A stretch of 64,000 bases of DNA from the NCBI GenBank assembly GCA_963738135.1, contig CAVTVK010000003.1, positions 62,001-126,000 on the forward strand, in the 5' to 3' direction. This document shows positions 18,675 through 28,163 of this stretch, piece by piece; within the stretch, counting starts at the first letter, position 1, and the number at the start of each line of letters is the position of its first letter. Below the pieces are notes generated by a model that was not told where the DNA came from, did not search any database, and saw only the letters and a list, made by a program, of their open reading frames with translations. This DNA comes from Bog-473 sp963738135 (GTDB taxonomy: Bacteria > Actinomycetota > Acidimicrobiia > Acidimicrobiales > RAAP-2). Both the position numbers and the translations under genes were made by a program.

Positions 18675-21600
18675 TCAGCAGTAGGTGGCCACGATGGTTC
18701 CAATGCCATGGCTTCCCGGATTCGGCGCATATCCGGGACCGACCTTGACGACCACGATGTGCACCGTGTTGCCGGAGATCACCTTTCCCGCCTTGGTGAC
18801 CTGGCCCGTAACGAGAACTCCCATGTAGGAGGGAATCCCGCTTGCCCGAGGGGGAGGCGGACTGTTGCCGGGGTCGGTGGTCCAGGGGCCGGCGCACGCC
18901 GCAGGTGGGGTGCTCGTGGGCAGGCTCACGGTGGCGACGAAGCCCTTATCGGAAGCCGGCGCGGTCCCTCCTGAAAGCGCGTTCAAGGCGCGCCAGTCAT
19001 CGGCCCACCAGGTGACCGACGTGGTGGGGGTGGCGCTGGCCACGGTCTCGTCACCGAGCGTGAATGCCCCCTTGCTCGGGAAGGCGAACACGATCACGCT
19101 TTTGGTGTCGCTCGAAGCCTGGTAGTACTGGTCACCGGCGAAGGCCGCTGACACAGTTTCTGGGCCGAGAGGCACGCTTAACGACGGGATCGTGCAGCTC
19201 ACGTTGCCCGACGGGTCCGTCGTCGCGGTGCAACTCTGGGCTCCGACGGAAAGCGTAACCAGCTCGGCCGGAATCGGGCCCGGGGACCCTCCGTCGCCGT
19301 CGGTGTCGTTGGCGCCGTCTTCAACTAGCGTTCCGCTGAGCGTCGCGCTGGAACCTCCGCCAGCGATAACCGTCGGACCGGTGTAAGTGGTGGTCGTCTC
19401 CTCCTTTGTGATCTCGAACGGTACTGACGTGCTCTGCGCCAGCCACTGCGCATCCCCCCCAAACGTCACCGTCACCGCGTTGGAACCGGCGACCTGGGTG
19501 ATGCTCGGGATCACGCAGGAGATGTTGCCGGCAGAGTCGGTGAACCCGCTGCAGCTCTGGCTACCCAAAGCAAGGTTGACCTTGGCCCCGACGATCGGGG
19601 ACGACGCGCCGTTGGCGCTGTCGTAGAGGTGAGCCGAGAGCGTGGCGCTGTCGTGGTAGTTGTCGCTGGTGTCTCCCGTGTAGACGACGGTGGCGGCTCG
19701 CTGGGTCATGTCGAGCTTCCAGAGGCCACGGCCGTAGCTCGACACCAGGATGTCATTGTGGACCTCGTCGAAGAAGAAATCGGTGATGTCGGTGATCTGA
19801 GAGGATCCGAGCATCTGGGTCCAGGTATTGCCGCCATCCGCCGAGGCGATGATGCCGGCGTTGTCCGTGCCGACCAGGATCACCTTCGGGTTGGTAGGGT
19901 CGAAACGTATAGCCCTCGATTCACTCTGCCCTGCGGCCAGCTCGCAGCCGGGGCAGTAGCGGCCGGCGCCACCGATCAGGTTGGTCAGCTGCTGGTTAGC
20001 GATCCAGTTCTGTCCGCCGTCGGTGGTGATCTTCATCTCGCCGTCCCCAGCGTCGTAGGCGATCAGATGCTGCGCGTTGCCGGGATCAACCGCGAATGAG
20101 TCCGTGAACACGAAGTTGTCTCCGTAGCCGGCCAGGTTGTAGAGGCGATTGGTTCCGGTCCCGGTGAGAACTGTCCCGGTCATCGTGTTGCTCAACAATC
20201 CGGTGATCTTCAGGATGCCATTGCTCGAGCCGTTGCTCTGGCCGATGAAGAGGATCGGATCACTGGCCGGGCCGACGATCCGCGGCCTCCAGTCAAGGCC
20301 GGTGGCGCTGAAGGGATTGCCATGAGAGTCGGTGGCTGGACCCGACCAGCTCACGCTGATGCTGGGAACGGTTCCCGTGACGGTGGCCACCCAGAAGTAC
20401 CAGAGGCCTCCACCCGAGTTGACGGCTTGAACCCATTTTCCTGGGCCGATCACCCATGGATTCTGATACTGGCACGACCCCGGGCTCACGCAGGTCTGCG
20501 GCGGCTCGGGCCAGGATTGATCCTGCAAGAGGCCGGGGGAGGCCGCCGCCTGTCCCTTTCCCCCCGTCTCGTCGAACGTCGCGACCTCGTTGCTGTTGTT
20601 GGGCGCCGAGTGCAGGACCGAGATGTCGTAGGCGTCGCAGCAGCTGTGGCCGGGCCAGGTGGAACCGCTGTCAGTGGACCCGTAGGCGCTGTTGTCCTGG
20701 GTTCCGAAGTAGAGATCGGTGGCCAGCCCCGGGTGGGTCTGCCCGGTCACGTCGTAGATCTGGAGGGCGTTGAAGCTGCCGTTGGACGAGCCAGACCCTG
20801 CGGCCATGACGAAGTCCTTGCCGCAGTCAGTCGTGGTCTGGACCCCGCCGTCGCTGCTGATGTACTGGGCGCAGTTGCTGCCGTCGGTTCCGAAGACAAC
20901 TTGGTTCTGATCGGAGTGGGCGACGTTGATAGTGGTCCGGGTCCCGTTCAGGTTGGTGCAGCGGCTGCCTGACACGTTGGCGGTACAGGTTCCTAGGTAG
21001 GGGCCGCCGAGGCTCGCACCATAGATGATGGTGAAGCTGTTCCCCCCGCCGGGCGCGACATGGGTGCCGACGAAGAGCGATTGGCGAGTTCCCCCGTCGA
21101 GACCAGTGTCGACTTGGTTCCACGTGCTGCCGTTGTCGTCTGACTCGTAGAGGTTGAAAGGCGCCGAGCCGGCGACCGAATAGATGACCGATGATTCTTG
21201 CGGGGCCACCGCCAGGTCATGCGTGACGTCACAGCTGTTGCCCCCGACTGAACTGGAGACCTGCTGAGTGAGCGTGGCGCCGCTGCGCGAGAAGCGATGG
21301 AAGCCGTCGTTGGCACACAGGTCGATCTCGGTTGCAGAGGGGGCCACGATTGGACCCACCTGTGGCATCGAGAACAGCGACCAGGTCGCGCCGAGATCGG
21401 AGCTATAGGCCAGCCCGCACTGGACGCCAGCGTAAACCTCTTGGGAGCCGCCCTCGAAGGCTATGGCATAGGCGGTCGTGTTGCCCCCGCAGAGTGCTGC
21501 GGCCGTGCCCGGCTGGGTCCAGCTCTTCCCGTCGTCGGTGCTCCTCCAGATGCCCCCCGGGTAGCTGTTGTCAGCGTTGGGGCTAGTTGTTGCGAGCAGG

Positions 21601-22034
21601 ACTGAGCCATCATTGGAATACTTGACGTCGCTTATGCGGAAGGGGATCAGACCGTCGAGGTGGGTCCAGGTGCTCCCCCCATCGATGGTCTTGAACAGAC
21701 CGCCGGTTTCGGTTCCGGCGACCGCCTCCGAGGTGTTAGTGGGGCTGACGTCGATGGCAGTGGTCCGGCCCCCGAACTTGGTCGGCGTGTTGGGTTGAAA
21801 CTCCGAGACCGACGCTGTGGGGGGCAGCGCATGGGCTGGGCTCGCCGTAGCCACATTGCCGGCGATTGCTCCCAACAAGACCAGGGCGCAAGCCGCCGCA
21901 CCAGCCGCGGCCTTCTTCAGGCGTGGTCTCACGAAGAAAGTGTCGCGGCATCCAGACCAGGAACGGTCTGTGTGGCGACGGCCAACGGTGCCCAAGACCA
22001 ACGCCAGCAGCACCCTGCTCCACGGCGACTTCAT
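18675..22034 (-). CDS. Large secreted BNR/sortilin-like propeller protein with Ig-like repeats
   Basis: 1119 residues. The N-terminus has two hydrophobic stretches; the second, at about residues 41-65 and ending in ASPAHALPP, is the likely export signal. Residues about 70-760 contain Asp-box/VPS10-type blades (TIDGGSTWTHLDG, STDDGKSWTQPG, SDDNGSTWNQVDTG, SADGGNTWTQML), the S-x-D-x-G-x-T-W motif of sialidase-like propellers. Two bacterial Ig-like domains follow, each around LGSQSCSGFTDSAGNISCVI and VGAQSCTATTDPSGNVSCTI. There is no sialidase Arg triad, so a structural or adhesive role is likelier. Start: GGGAGG seven bases before ATG 22034; GTG 21932 is an alternative that would leave a cleaner signal peptide. 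Confidence 0.8.
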   Translation of the reverse strand: MKSPWSRVLLALVLGTVGRRHTDRSWSGCRDTFFVRPRLKKAAAGAAACALVLLGAIAGNVATASPAHALPPTASVSEFQPNTPTKFGGRTTAIDVSPTNTSEAVAGTETGGLFKTIDGGSTWTHLDGLIPFRISDVKYSNDGSVLLATTSPNADNSYPGGIWRSTDDGKSWTQPGTAAALCGGNTTAYAIAFEGGSQEVYAGVQCGLAYSSDLGATWSLFSMPQVGPIVAPSATEIDLCANDGFHRFSRSGATLTQQVSSSVGGNSCDVTHDLAVAPQESSVIYSVAGSAPFNLYESDDNGSTWNQVDTGLDGGTRQSLFVGTHVAPGGGNSFTIIYGASLGGPYLGTCTANVSGSRCTNLNGTRTTINVAHSDQNQVVFGTDGSNCAQYISSDGGVQTTTDCGKDFVMAAGSGSSNGSFNALQIYDVTGQTHPGLATDLYFGTQDNSAYGSTDSGSTWPGHSCCDAYDISVLHSAPNNSNEVATFDETGGKGQAAASPGLLQDQSWPEPPQTCVSPGSCQYQNPWVIGPGKWVQAVNSGGGLWYFWVATVTGTVPSISVSWSGPATDSHGNPFSATGLDWRPRIVGPASDPILFIGQSNGSSNGILKITGLLSNTMTGTVLTGTGTNRLYNLAGYGDNFVFTDSFAVDPGNAQHLIAYDAGDGEMKITTDGGQNWIANQQLTNLIGGAGRYCPGCELAAGQSESRAIRFDPTNPKVILVGTDNAGIIASADGGNTWTQMLGSSQITDITDFFFDEVHNDILVSSYGRGLWKLDMTQRAATVVYTGDTSDNYHDSATLSAHLYDSANGASSPIVGAKVNLALGSQSCSGFTDSAGNISCVIPSITQVAGSNAVTVTFGGDAQWLAQSTSVPFEITKEETTTTYTGPTVIAGGGSSATLSGTLVEDGANDTDGDGGSPGPIPAELVTLSVGAQSCTATTDPSGNVSCTIPSLSVPLGPETVSAAFAGDQYYQASSDTKSVIVFAFPSKGAFTLGDETVASATPTTSVTWWADDWRALNALSGGTAPASDKGFVATVSLPTSTPPAACAGPWTTDPGNSPPPPRASGIPSYMGVLVTGQVTKAGKVISGNTVHIVVVKVGPGYAPNPGSHGIGTIVATYC

Positions 22035-22885
22035 GATCGTCCCTCCCGGTTGTGAACGCCATCTCTTGGTTGCGTCACCCCCGCCGACGACCGATCAAGA
22101 AGTAGTCTGCGCGCTATTTGATCGCCGTGGTGCATGAGCCACGCGGTAGCCGACGTGGAACAAACTTCTGTTGTGGTCTGAGGTTCTAGCTACCGAATGG
22201 TTCGACACTGAACTATGAGACAGCTATGAATGCGCGTCAACCCACAGCAGCGCCCGTTTGCTTGCTCGTCTTACAATTTGTTCTTTCATTGCTCGTAGCG
22301 GGAGCGAACGGATCCTGATTTTGTTGCGCCGCGTTCACCGATGTGCGGAATCCGATGCGCGGTATCCGATGCGCGCGATTACCGAGGCTCGCTGAACGGC
22401 CGCGCGCGCCGCTTGCCCCCGTTTCCCAGTGGCGCCGGCAGCCCCAGGCTCTCGGGCTTCGGGTCCCTGCTCGTCGGATTGTGCGCGGCGCTTCTGGTCC
22501 GTTTCGGGCTGGACCCCTCTCCCTGTCAGGGGAGGGGAAGGACTGAGTGGAGTTGAAGGGACTCGAAACTCGCCCCCTAGGGTGCGAAGGTTAACGCTCG
22601 GCCGCGTTTCGAACCCCGGGGCTAAGAAAACTTGACGCATGGCCGACGCCCAACGTCGTTCCGAGGCGCGGGTCAGTACGCTGGAGCTGGGGCAATTCAG
22701 CGATTGATGGGCCATCCTCTACAGCCCCCACCTCAATTCCGAGGTTCGAGCGCATTCAGTAAACCCATGTCTCGTCGCGAGTGCCCGACGCGTGACTTCG
22801 GAGCATGAACCGCAACTGAGGAAGCGAACAAGCCAGTTGCGCTGTCTGCTGATTCGCATGGCAACGCGAAGTCAGTCCAAAGTGC
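22035..22885. other. Long gene-poor stretch
   Basis: About 850 bases with no convincing gene. 22140-22320 is locally AT-rich and is the probable promoter region of the large secreted protein. 22417-22521 is a dispersed-repeat copy. 22549-22590 (TGGAGTTGAAGGGACTCGAA) looks like a badly decayed tRNA 3' half on the minus strand. Confidence 0.4.
22417..22521. repeat. Dispersed repeat, copy 2
   Basis: CCCGTTTCCCAGTG at 22418-22431, then GTGCGCGGCGCTT at 22481-22493, TCCGTTTCGGG and CCCCTCTCC, matching the order of blocks at 14005-14091. Confidence 0.6.
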
Positions 22886-23215
22886 TTATGCAGCCTCCGC
22901 AAAGACATTGGGGGAAATGGACGTTCCGAACGACACCGACTGGGTCACCGAGGTAACTCCTGTCCTACGGCGGGTGAAGAAGGCCAAAACTCGATTGTCG
23001 GCGGCGGTGAACATCAATCGAGTCACTTCGTGATGAACAATTGGGGCCTCAGCCATGAAGCCGGTGAAGGCGTCGCCAGGGGAATCGTCCTGCAATTCTG
23101 GCAGCCAGGTGATCTCGATGGGCGCCCCGAACTGACGTCCAGGGCATATCCACCGGGTGCCGGACTCCGCCCCCCTGGTGCCGAATGGTGGCAACCTCCC
23201 GGCGTACGGGGGCAC
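22886..23215 (-). CDS. Possible hypothetical protein
   Basis: An ORF of up to 109 codons. The C-terminal 80 residues (APIEITWLPELQDDSPGDAF, then VTRLMFTAADNRVLAFFTRR) have a believable amphipathic pattern, but I know no family, the ribosome binding site is unclear and the first 25 codons look non-coding. It could be a decayed gene. Confidence 0.3.
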   Translation of the reverse strand: MPPYAGRLPPFGTRGAESGTRWICPGRQFGAPIEITWLPELQDDSPGDAFTGFMAEAPIVHHEVTRLMFTAADNRVLAFFTRRRTGVTSVTQSVSFGTSISPNVFAEAA

Positions 23216-23250
23216 ACCTGACCCGACCTCTACCAGAACATCGATGGCGA

Positions 23251-24594
23251 TCAGCAGGCGGCGTAGATCTGCCAGTCTTCGGGGACACCTTTCAGCTCGT
23301 GAGCGCCGCGGTCTTCGAAGCCGAGGTCTGATCCCACAACGAGATCGCGGACCGTGCGCGACACGAGGACCTCTCCCTCTTTGGCCAACGCCGCGACGCG
23401 GGCAGCGATGTGGACGGCTATGCCCCCGAGGTCGTCGCTTCGCCGCTCAACTTCGCCAGTGTGCAACCCGGCCCGGATCGGCACGCCTGCGCCAGCGAGT
23501 GCGTCGCGAAGGTCCTGCGCGCACTGCACCGCGCGCGCCGGTCCGTCGAACGTGGCCAACATGCCGTCACCTGTATGTTTCACGACCTGTCCGCCGAAGC
23601 TAGCGACGAGCTGTCGCGACCGGAGATCGTGCTCGTCGAGCAGAACATTCCAGCGACGATCGCCGATCTGTGCGGCTCGCCGAGTTGACTCGACGATATC
23701 GGTGAACATGACTGTCGCAAGCACGCGCTCACTCGCGAAGCGCGAGCGGGCCCCTGCGACAAACTCGAGAACCGTATCGAGCAGCGTCTCGTAATCCTCG
23801 CCGCGCCAGCTCGTATGCATGACGAGCGGGAGCTCAACATAGCGGGCTCCGTCGATATGCTCGGCCAGGTGCCTGCCATAGGCCACATTTACGACGGGGT
23901 CGCCGCTTGCGTGCATGACCAACGTCGGCACGTGCACCGTCGACAAGATCGGTCGGACGTCGATCTCATAGTTGCGGCGCATGATCTCGGCGATCATGTG
24001 CGGCGTGCATGCGTTGCGCTCGAAGTGCGCGCCCAATCCCTCCGGCGCCTCGTCAGCGTGTGCGACGAGGCCCGAATCTCGTAGCGCCACCCCCGTGCCC
24101 CACACTTGGGGTAACAGTGCGAGCAACGCCTCCCTTTCGGGATCGATCGTCGGGGGCGCGGGGTCGTCGGGCTTTGCGCCGCCGCCGACCGCGTATGTAC
24201 CGTAGAGCGAAAGGCTTTCCACGCGCTCGGGACACGTAGTTGCAAGCAGGATCGCCATCGGACCACCCTCCGACATCCCGAACAGGTGTGCCCGATTCCA
24301 GCCAGCAGCGTCCATGACTGCTAGCGCGTCGTCAGCGCGCTCGGCGAGGCTCCCGAATCCAAGATCGCGGCTCGACAGCCCGGTTCCCCGCTTGTCGAAC
24401 ACGATCACTCGGCATGCACTGCCCAAACCACGAAAGAGGTTCGCATACGACGCCGCTTCCCAGTTGAGTTCAAGGTGCGAGATAAAGCCCGGGATGAAGA
24501 CCAGCCGCGGCCCCTTGACCTGACCGAACTCCTGCCACGCGATGTCGATCCCACCAGCACCGGTCGCATAGCGGATCTGAGGTCTCTCCACCAT
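23251..24594 (-). CDS. Alpha/beta hydrolase - class III cyclase fusion protein
   Basis: 447 residues with the same architecture as 12467-13843. The hydrolase half has LVFIPGFISHLELNWE, FDKRGTGLSSR, a complete nucleophile elbow GMSEGG, an acid near VMHASGDPVV and a His in PLVMHTSW. The cyclase half has VMFTDIVESTRRA and KHTGDGMLATFDG (metal Asp), LHTGEVERRSDDLGGIAVHI and VHIAARVAALA, closer to consensus than its paralogue. Fusions of this type are frequent in actinobacteria; the hydrolase may sense an ester or lactone and control cAMP synthesis. There is no operon partner. Cytosolic. Confidence 0.88.
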   Translation of the reverse strand: MVERPQIRYATGAGGIDIAWQEFGQVKGPRLVFIPGFISHLELNWEAASYANLFRGLGSACRVIVFDKRGTGLSSRDLGFGSLAERADDALAVMDAAGWNRAHLFGMSEGGPMAILLATTCPERVESLSLYGTYAVGGGAKPDDPAPPTIDPEREALLALLPQVWGTGVALRDSGLVAHADEAPEGLGAHFERNACTPHMIAEIMRRNYEIDVRPILSTVHVPTLVMHASGDPVVNVAYGRHLAEHIDGARYVELPLVMHTSWRGEDYETLLDTVLEFVAGARSRFASERVLATVMFTDIVESTRRAAQIGDRRWNVLLDEHDLRSRQLVASFGGQVVKHTGDGMLATFDGPARAVQCAQDLRDALAGAGVPIRAGLHTGEVERRSDDLGGIAVHIAARVAALAKEGEVLVSRTVRDLVVGSDLGFEDRGAHELKGVPEDWQIYAAC

Positions 24595-24790
24595 CAGCCA
24601 TCATGAGCCACGGGACTATCCCTCGTCCAGCACCAAGAGTGCACCGATCGCAGACGATTCGACGGGAGGTTCCCTCCTGCCCCAAAGAGGCGCCGAAGTG
24701 TCTCCCTCCGCACTGATGCGGCGATAGGGGGCACTCTTGGCACCCTCCGCCTGTGATGGCTCAGGGGGTGATCCCCCGAGCGTCAATGGG

Positions 24791-25087
24791 TCACACGAGG
24801 CGTTCCTCGATAATGTCGAGGTTGACGAATGTGGGCGGGCCGTCAGACAGGGCCGTCGTCTTCTTCGAGAGTGCGTCTGTCTCGGGAAGCGCCGAATTCT
24901 TCATGGCGTCTTCGTAGGAGTCGAAGAAGACGACGACCGCGTAGCGGCCCGGGTTGTCCCGGTCCTGGCAGACCGCGCTCCGCCCTACGGTGCGCTTGCC
25001 CTCGGTGGCCTTCTGCCACTCGTCGACAGCCGCTCGAATCTCGTCGATCTTGGACGTCTGCAACTGCATGATCTGGATGAACGACAT
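24791..25087 (-). CDS. ABM-like small protein
   Basis: 98 residues: MSFIQIMQLQTSKIDEIRAA, a mid-region VGRSAVCQDRDNPGRYAVVV, then FFDSYEDAMKNSALPETDAL. The strand-helix-strand-strand-helix-strand order and the F-x-S-x-E-D-A-M motif match dimeric alpha/beta-barrel (antibiotic biosynthesis monooxygenase-like) proteins. Enzymatic activity cannot be inferred. GGAGG five bases before ATG 25087 fixes the start; the GTG at 25090 is too close to it. It stands alone. Confidence 0.65.
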   Translation of the reverse strand: MSFIQIMQLQTSKIDEIRAAVDEWQKATEGKRTVGRSAVCQDRDNPGRYAVVVFFDSYEDAMKNSALPETDALSKKTTALSDGPPTFVNLDIIEERLV

Positions 25088-25787
25088 CACTTCCTCCTGA
25101 TAACGCGTCGACTGATTGAGCGGGCCCAGGGCCCGGGGCGTGAACGACCTGGGGTACCGGTGTCGCCAACGTTAGACAATCAGCGCATACATCACCGGAT
25201 TGGGATTGGCGGCCACAGCTGGGTCCGGGCTGTGGGGTTGGAGCTCGCCCGCCAATGCCGGATACAGGATGGCCAGAGATGAGCGAACCCCCTGCCCTCA
25301 AGGTGCCGGATGGGGCAGGGTCCCGCTCGACCTCGTCGACCACGCCCCTGAGCGACCCGTCTGAACCGGTTCCCGGGCGACGCCGGACCGATGGGCCAGA
25401 GGCTGGCGGTGGCGGGGTGCGGCGTTTCGAGACCCCTTCTCTCCTATCCCGGGGGCGACGACAGGTGTGGTTCTGACAGGACTCGAACCTGGTGATCATT
25501 TGAGTTCTCGATTCGCTCCTTGGACGAGAGCCCAGATCTCGGCACGATCCAGGCCATGGCGCCCCTCGATATATCCATATCCCTGACAAGAGCGTGGGAA
25601 ATCAAGATCGATAGCAAGCGAAATGGCTCATGTCACTGGCCAAACGACCCTGCTTGGACGGGTTTTGTCAGTCGGCCGGCCGCCTCCGCCCCGTGTGACT
25701 CGAGCTCATTCGTGGTTCGAGCCGGTACGCCCGCTACCGTCTCCCTGCAGAGACCCATCCGCCGGCGACGCAGTCGCGGCGTCCTAG
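25088..25787. other. Gene-poor stretch with a tRNA-like scrap
   Basis: About 700 bases between the ABM-like gene and the glycosyltransferase. Only short noise ORFs are visible. A tRNA 3'-end-like sequence is at 25468-25498. Confidence 0.4.
25468..25498 (-). other. tRNA 3'-end-like fragment
   Basis: On the minus strand the sequence reads ACCAGGTTCGAGTCCTGTC then AGAACCA: a T-arm with the GTTCGAGTC loop and four of five stem pairs, followed by an acceptor-like tail. No matching 5' half or anticodon arm is found in the neighbouring 80 bases, so this is not an intact tRNA. Such 3' ends are typical scars of integration at tRNA genes. Confidence 0.35.
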
Positions 25788-25802
25788 GAAGCGCTCGTCG
25801 TC

Positions 25803-26930
25803 CTGCCCACGTCAACGCAGACCACCGTCCACCGCCCGGTTCGGGTCGTCTATTTCGTCGAGGGCTATTCGTTCGGCGGCGTCGAGCGTCACCTGCTGGG
25901 GCTTCTCGACGATCTCGACCGGGAGCGGTTCGACCCGACGGTGCTCGGTGTCATGGCCGACGAACTCGTGCCCGAGCTCGCGGCGCGCCACGTTCCTGTG
26001 GTGCGTCTCGAGCGCATACGCGGGAACGGCGACCTCCTGGGGTTCGCTCGGGCCTTCAAGGCCATTCGCCGTGCGCGTCCGGTGGTGTTTCACGCCATGC
26101 TGTCGCATTCGCACGCCGCCCAGTACGCCATCATGGCTGCCGTCGCTCTGCGCACGCCGGTCGTGGTGACCACGGCACACCTTCCGACGCAGTCGGAGAG
26201 TCCACTGCGCAGACGACTCGGTCGCCTCGTCCTCCGAGGAGTCGACCTGCAGATCCTTCCGTCCGCCTGGACCAAAGCGGAGCTCGTCCGTCTCAATCAG
26301 CTCCACGGCGCATCCCAGATTGTGGCGAATGGCATCGCTGTCCCCGATCTCTTCTCGCGCCAAGAGGCCAGGCGACAGCTGCAGATCGCTCCGACCGCCA
26401 CCGTGATCGGTGGCTCCATGCGCCTCGTGGACTGGAAGCGTCCCGAGCTCATCACCGATGCGGCGCGCGACCTGTCCGATGGCGTGGTGGTGATTCTCGG
26501 CGAAGGACCCGAAGAGGAACGTCTGCGCTCGTTGGCCCAGGGGGTGGACCTCCGGCTTCCCGGTTTCCGCCTCGACGCGGTCAGCCTGCTTCCAGCCTTC
26601 GATGTCTTCGTCCATCCCTGCCCGACGGACAATCAGCCGTTGGCCGTGTTCGAGGCCCTGGCCGCCGGTGTCCCTGTCGTGGTGGCCGATCAGGGCGGCG
26701 CCGCCCTGATGGTCGACGATGAACGGACCGGGTTGCGTGCCCCGGCGACCGCCGCTGGAATGTCCGGCGCGGTGCGCCGCCTGCTGGAGGATCCCGAGTT
26801 GGCCACACGGCTCTCGGAGGCGGGTCGGACCGAGGTTCTGACCCGGTTCACCACGGAGGCGATGACGCGACAGCTCGAGGACATCTACGAGCGACTGCTC
26901 GCTGGCGAGACTGTGGGGCGGGAGGGCTGA
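25803..26930 (+). CDS. GT4-type glycosyltransferase
   Basis: About 375 residues of a GT-B glycosyltransferase. The N-terminal strand and donor-side loop RVVYFVEGYSFGGVERHLLG (the GG-x-E/ER loop) lie upstream of the first ATG (25941), so the gene must start earlier. The C-terminal domain has GSMRLVDWKRPELI, GEGPEEERLRSLA, and the nucleotide-sugar motif FDVFVHPCPTDNQPLAVFEA (E-x7-E type). The in-frame stop at 25785 leaves no ATG, GTG or TTG before 25929; CTG 25803, 11 bases after AGGAAG, is a tentative start. It probably adds a sugar to a lipid-linked or surface glycan; it lies 3 kb outside the exopolysaccharide block on the opposite strand. Confidence 0.75.
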   Translation: MPTSTQTTVHRPVRVVYFVEGYSFGGVERHLLGLLDDLDRERFDPTVLGVMADELVPELAARHVPVVRLERIRGNGDLLGFARAFKAIRRARPVVFHAMLSHSHAAQYAIMAAVALRTPVVVTTAHLPTQSESPLRRRLGRLVLRGVDLQILPSAWTKAELVRLNQLHGASQIVANGIAVPDLFSRQEARRQLQIAPTATVIGGSMRLVDWKRPELITDAARDLSDGVVVILGEGPEEERLRSLAQGVDLRLPGFRLDAVSLLPAFDVFVHPCPTDNQPLAVFEALAAGVPVVVADQGGAALMVDDERTGLRAPATAAGMSGAVRRLLEDPELATRLSEAGRTEVLTRFTTEAMTRQLEDIYERLLAGETVGREG

Positions 26931-27087
26931 AGGTCCAACCCGGCGTCGGCCACAAAACGCGGGTTCAGCGCCACCTCGTATTCGGCCCACGACTGCGCGC
27001 CGCCTGCAGACTCAGACAGGGCTTCGGCGGTCACCTCGCGCCTGGCCCTCCGAGATCCGTCATGACCGTCCGCCTTCCGGTCTCAAC

Positions 27088-28086
27088 TCACCGGTCGGAG
27101 ACGCGACCGGCCTCCACATCCACGTTGACGTCAGCGGGCGTGCCCGGGGTGAGGTTCTCGAGCGTGACGATCTTCGTCGATCGGTTGGGGTACGGGTCCG
27201 GATAGTCGACCACGCGGACGACGCCGGCCGGCCGGAAGCGTCCGTCGGTGATCACCTGTCGTGGCACGTACGGGTGCAGCCCCATGCTCCGGAACAGCCG
27301 GGTGGTGGGCTCCCAGATGGAGCTGCGTTCGTGCCAGCGCAGGAGGTCGAGCTTCCGGAGCAGCACGACCAGCGTCACCAAGGTGCCGGCCAGCGCGCCG
27401 GCGACCACCGCTCCCCACAGTGTCCCGCCGGGCAACACAACGATCAGCGCCATCAGGATCAAGAGCAGAAGCAGCAAGCCGGTCCACTCAATGGGCTGCA
27501 GGGACTGGCCGGTCGTCGCCTCGATCTGAGCCCGGTTCGCCGTCATGTCGATGCAGGTGTCCAGCAAGCTGCGGTACGCCTGCTCCTCTTGGAGTGTCTG
27601 GGGATCGAGTTCGATGATCGCAGCGGTCAGCGCGAGATGCGATGGCGTGGACAGATGGTTGTCGAGGAGTCGGTAGTCGATCTGGTGGGTCAGCTGGCGA
27701 TCGATGAGCTGGCGCACGTTGACGGCGCTCTCCTCGGGGAACACGGCCATCAACTGATGGATGGAGAGCAGGGAGGCGTTGCCCCGGCTGACAAGGGTCT
27801 GCACGACGGCCAGGCGCTCGGTGGTCCGCGCGATCGTGAACGCGATAAGCACGCCGAACAGGAAGGTGGCCATGCTCGCCAGCGCCACGTCCACCTCGAG
27901 GTCGCCCCTGGTCGGGCCGACACAGTACGACGCGACCGCAACGACGATGCCCGCCCCCAGTGCCGGCCACAGTGTCGTCTCTCCCCGGAGCACTGAAACG
28001 GCCGCTTGCCGCAGCTTCGAAGGCACCTGCGTAAGGTAGCCGGGCCTCGACAACCCCTCCAACGGCATCCCGCCGCTGGACCCCAC
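27088..28086 (-). CDS. Four-helix membrane protein (bestrophin/DUF4239-like)
   Basis: 332 residues with hydrophobic pairs at about 42-58/66-86 and 200-220/226-246, a soluble helical part between them and a soluble C-terminal domain ending NVDVEAGRVSDR. The two-pair layout with an intervening helical region recalls DUF4239 (bestrophin-like) proteins, but no signature residue settles it. The start may be the GTG at 28086 or the ATG seven codons later (MPLEGLSRPG). It is divergent from the cyclic-nucleotide-binding gene at 28164, with a shared 77-base promoter region. Confidence 0.55.
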   Translation of the reverse strand: MGSSGGMPLEGLSRPGYLTQVPSKLRQAAVSVLRGETTLWPALGAGIVVAVASYCVGPTRGDLEVDVALASMATFLFGVLIAFTIARTTERLAVVQTLVSRGNASLLSIHQLMAVFPEESAVNVRQLIDRQLTHQIDYRLLDNHLSTPSHLALTAAIIELDPQTLQEEQAYRSLLDTCIDMTANRAQIEATTGQSLQPIEWTGLLLLLLILMALIVVLPGGTLWGAVVAGALAGTLVTLVVLLRKLDLLRWHERSSIWEPTTRLFRSMGLHPYVPRQVITDGRFRPAGVVRVVDYPDPYPNRSTKIVTLENLTPGTPADVNVDVEAGRVSDR

Positions 28087-28163
28087 GGCACCATGAACAA
28101 CGCGTGAACCCGATCGGGTGCGTCGACCGGGAGGACGGGCTCGACACCGCTAGCATTTGAGCC

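Noticed and set aside
22035..22140. Second c-di-GMP riboswitch upstream of the large secreted protein
   Set aside because: The minus strand has GGTGACGCAA, but the GGCAAACC element and the paired stems are absent.
25468..25560. Complete tRNA gene
   Set aside because: Only the T-arm and acceptor 3' half can be formed; no matching 5' half or anticodon arm is present.
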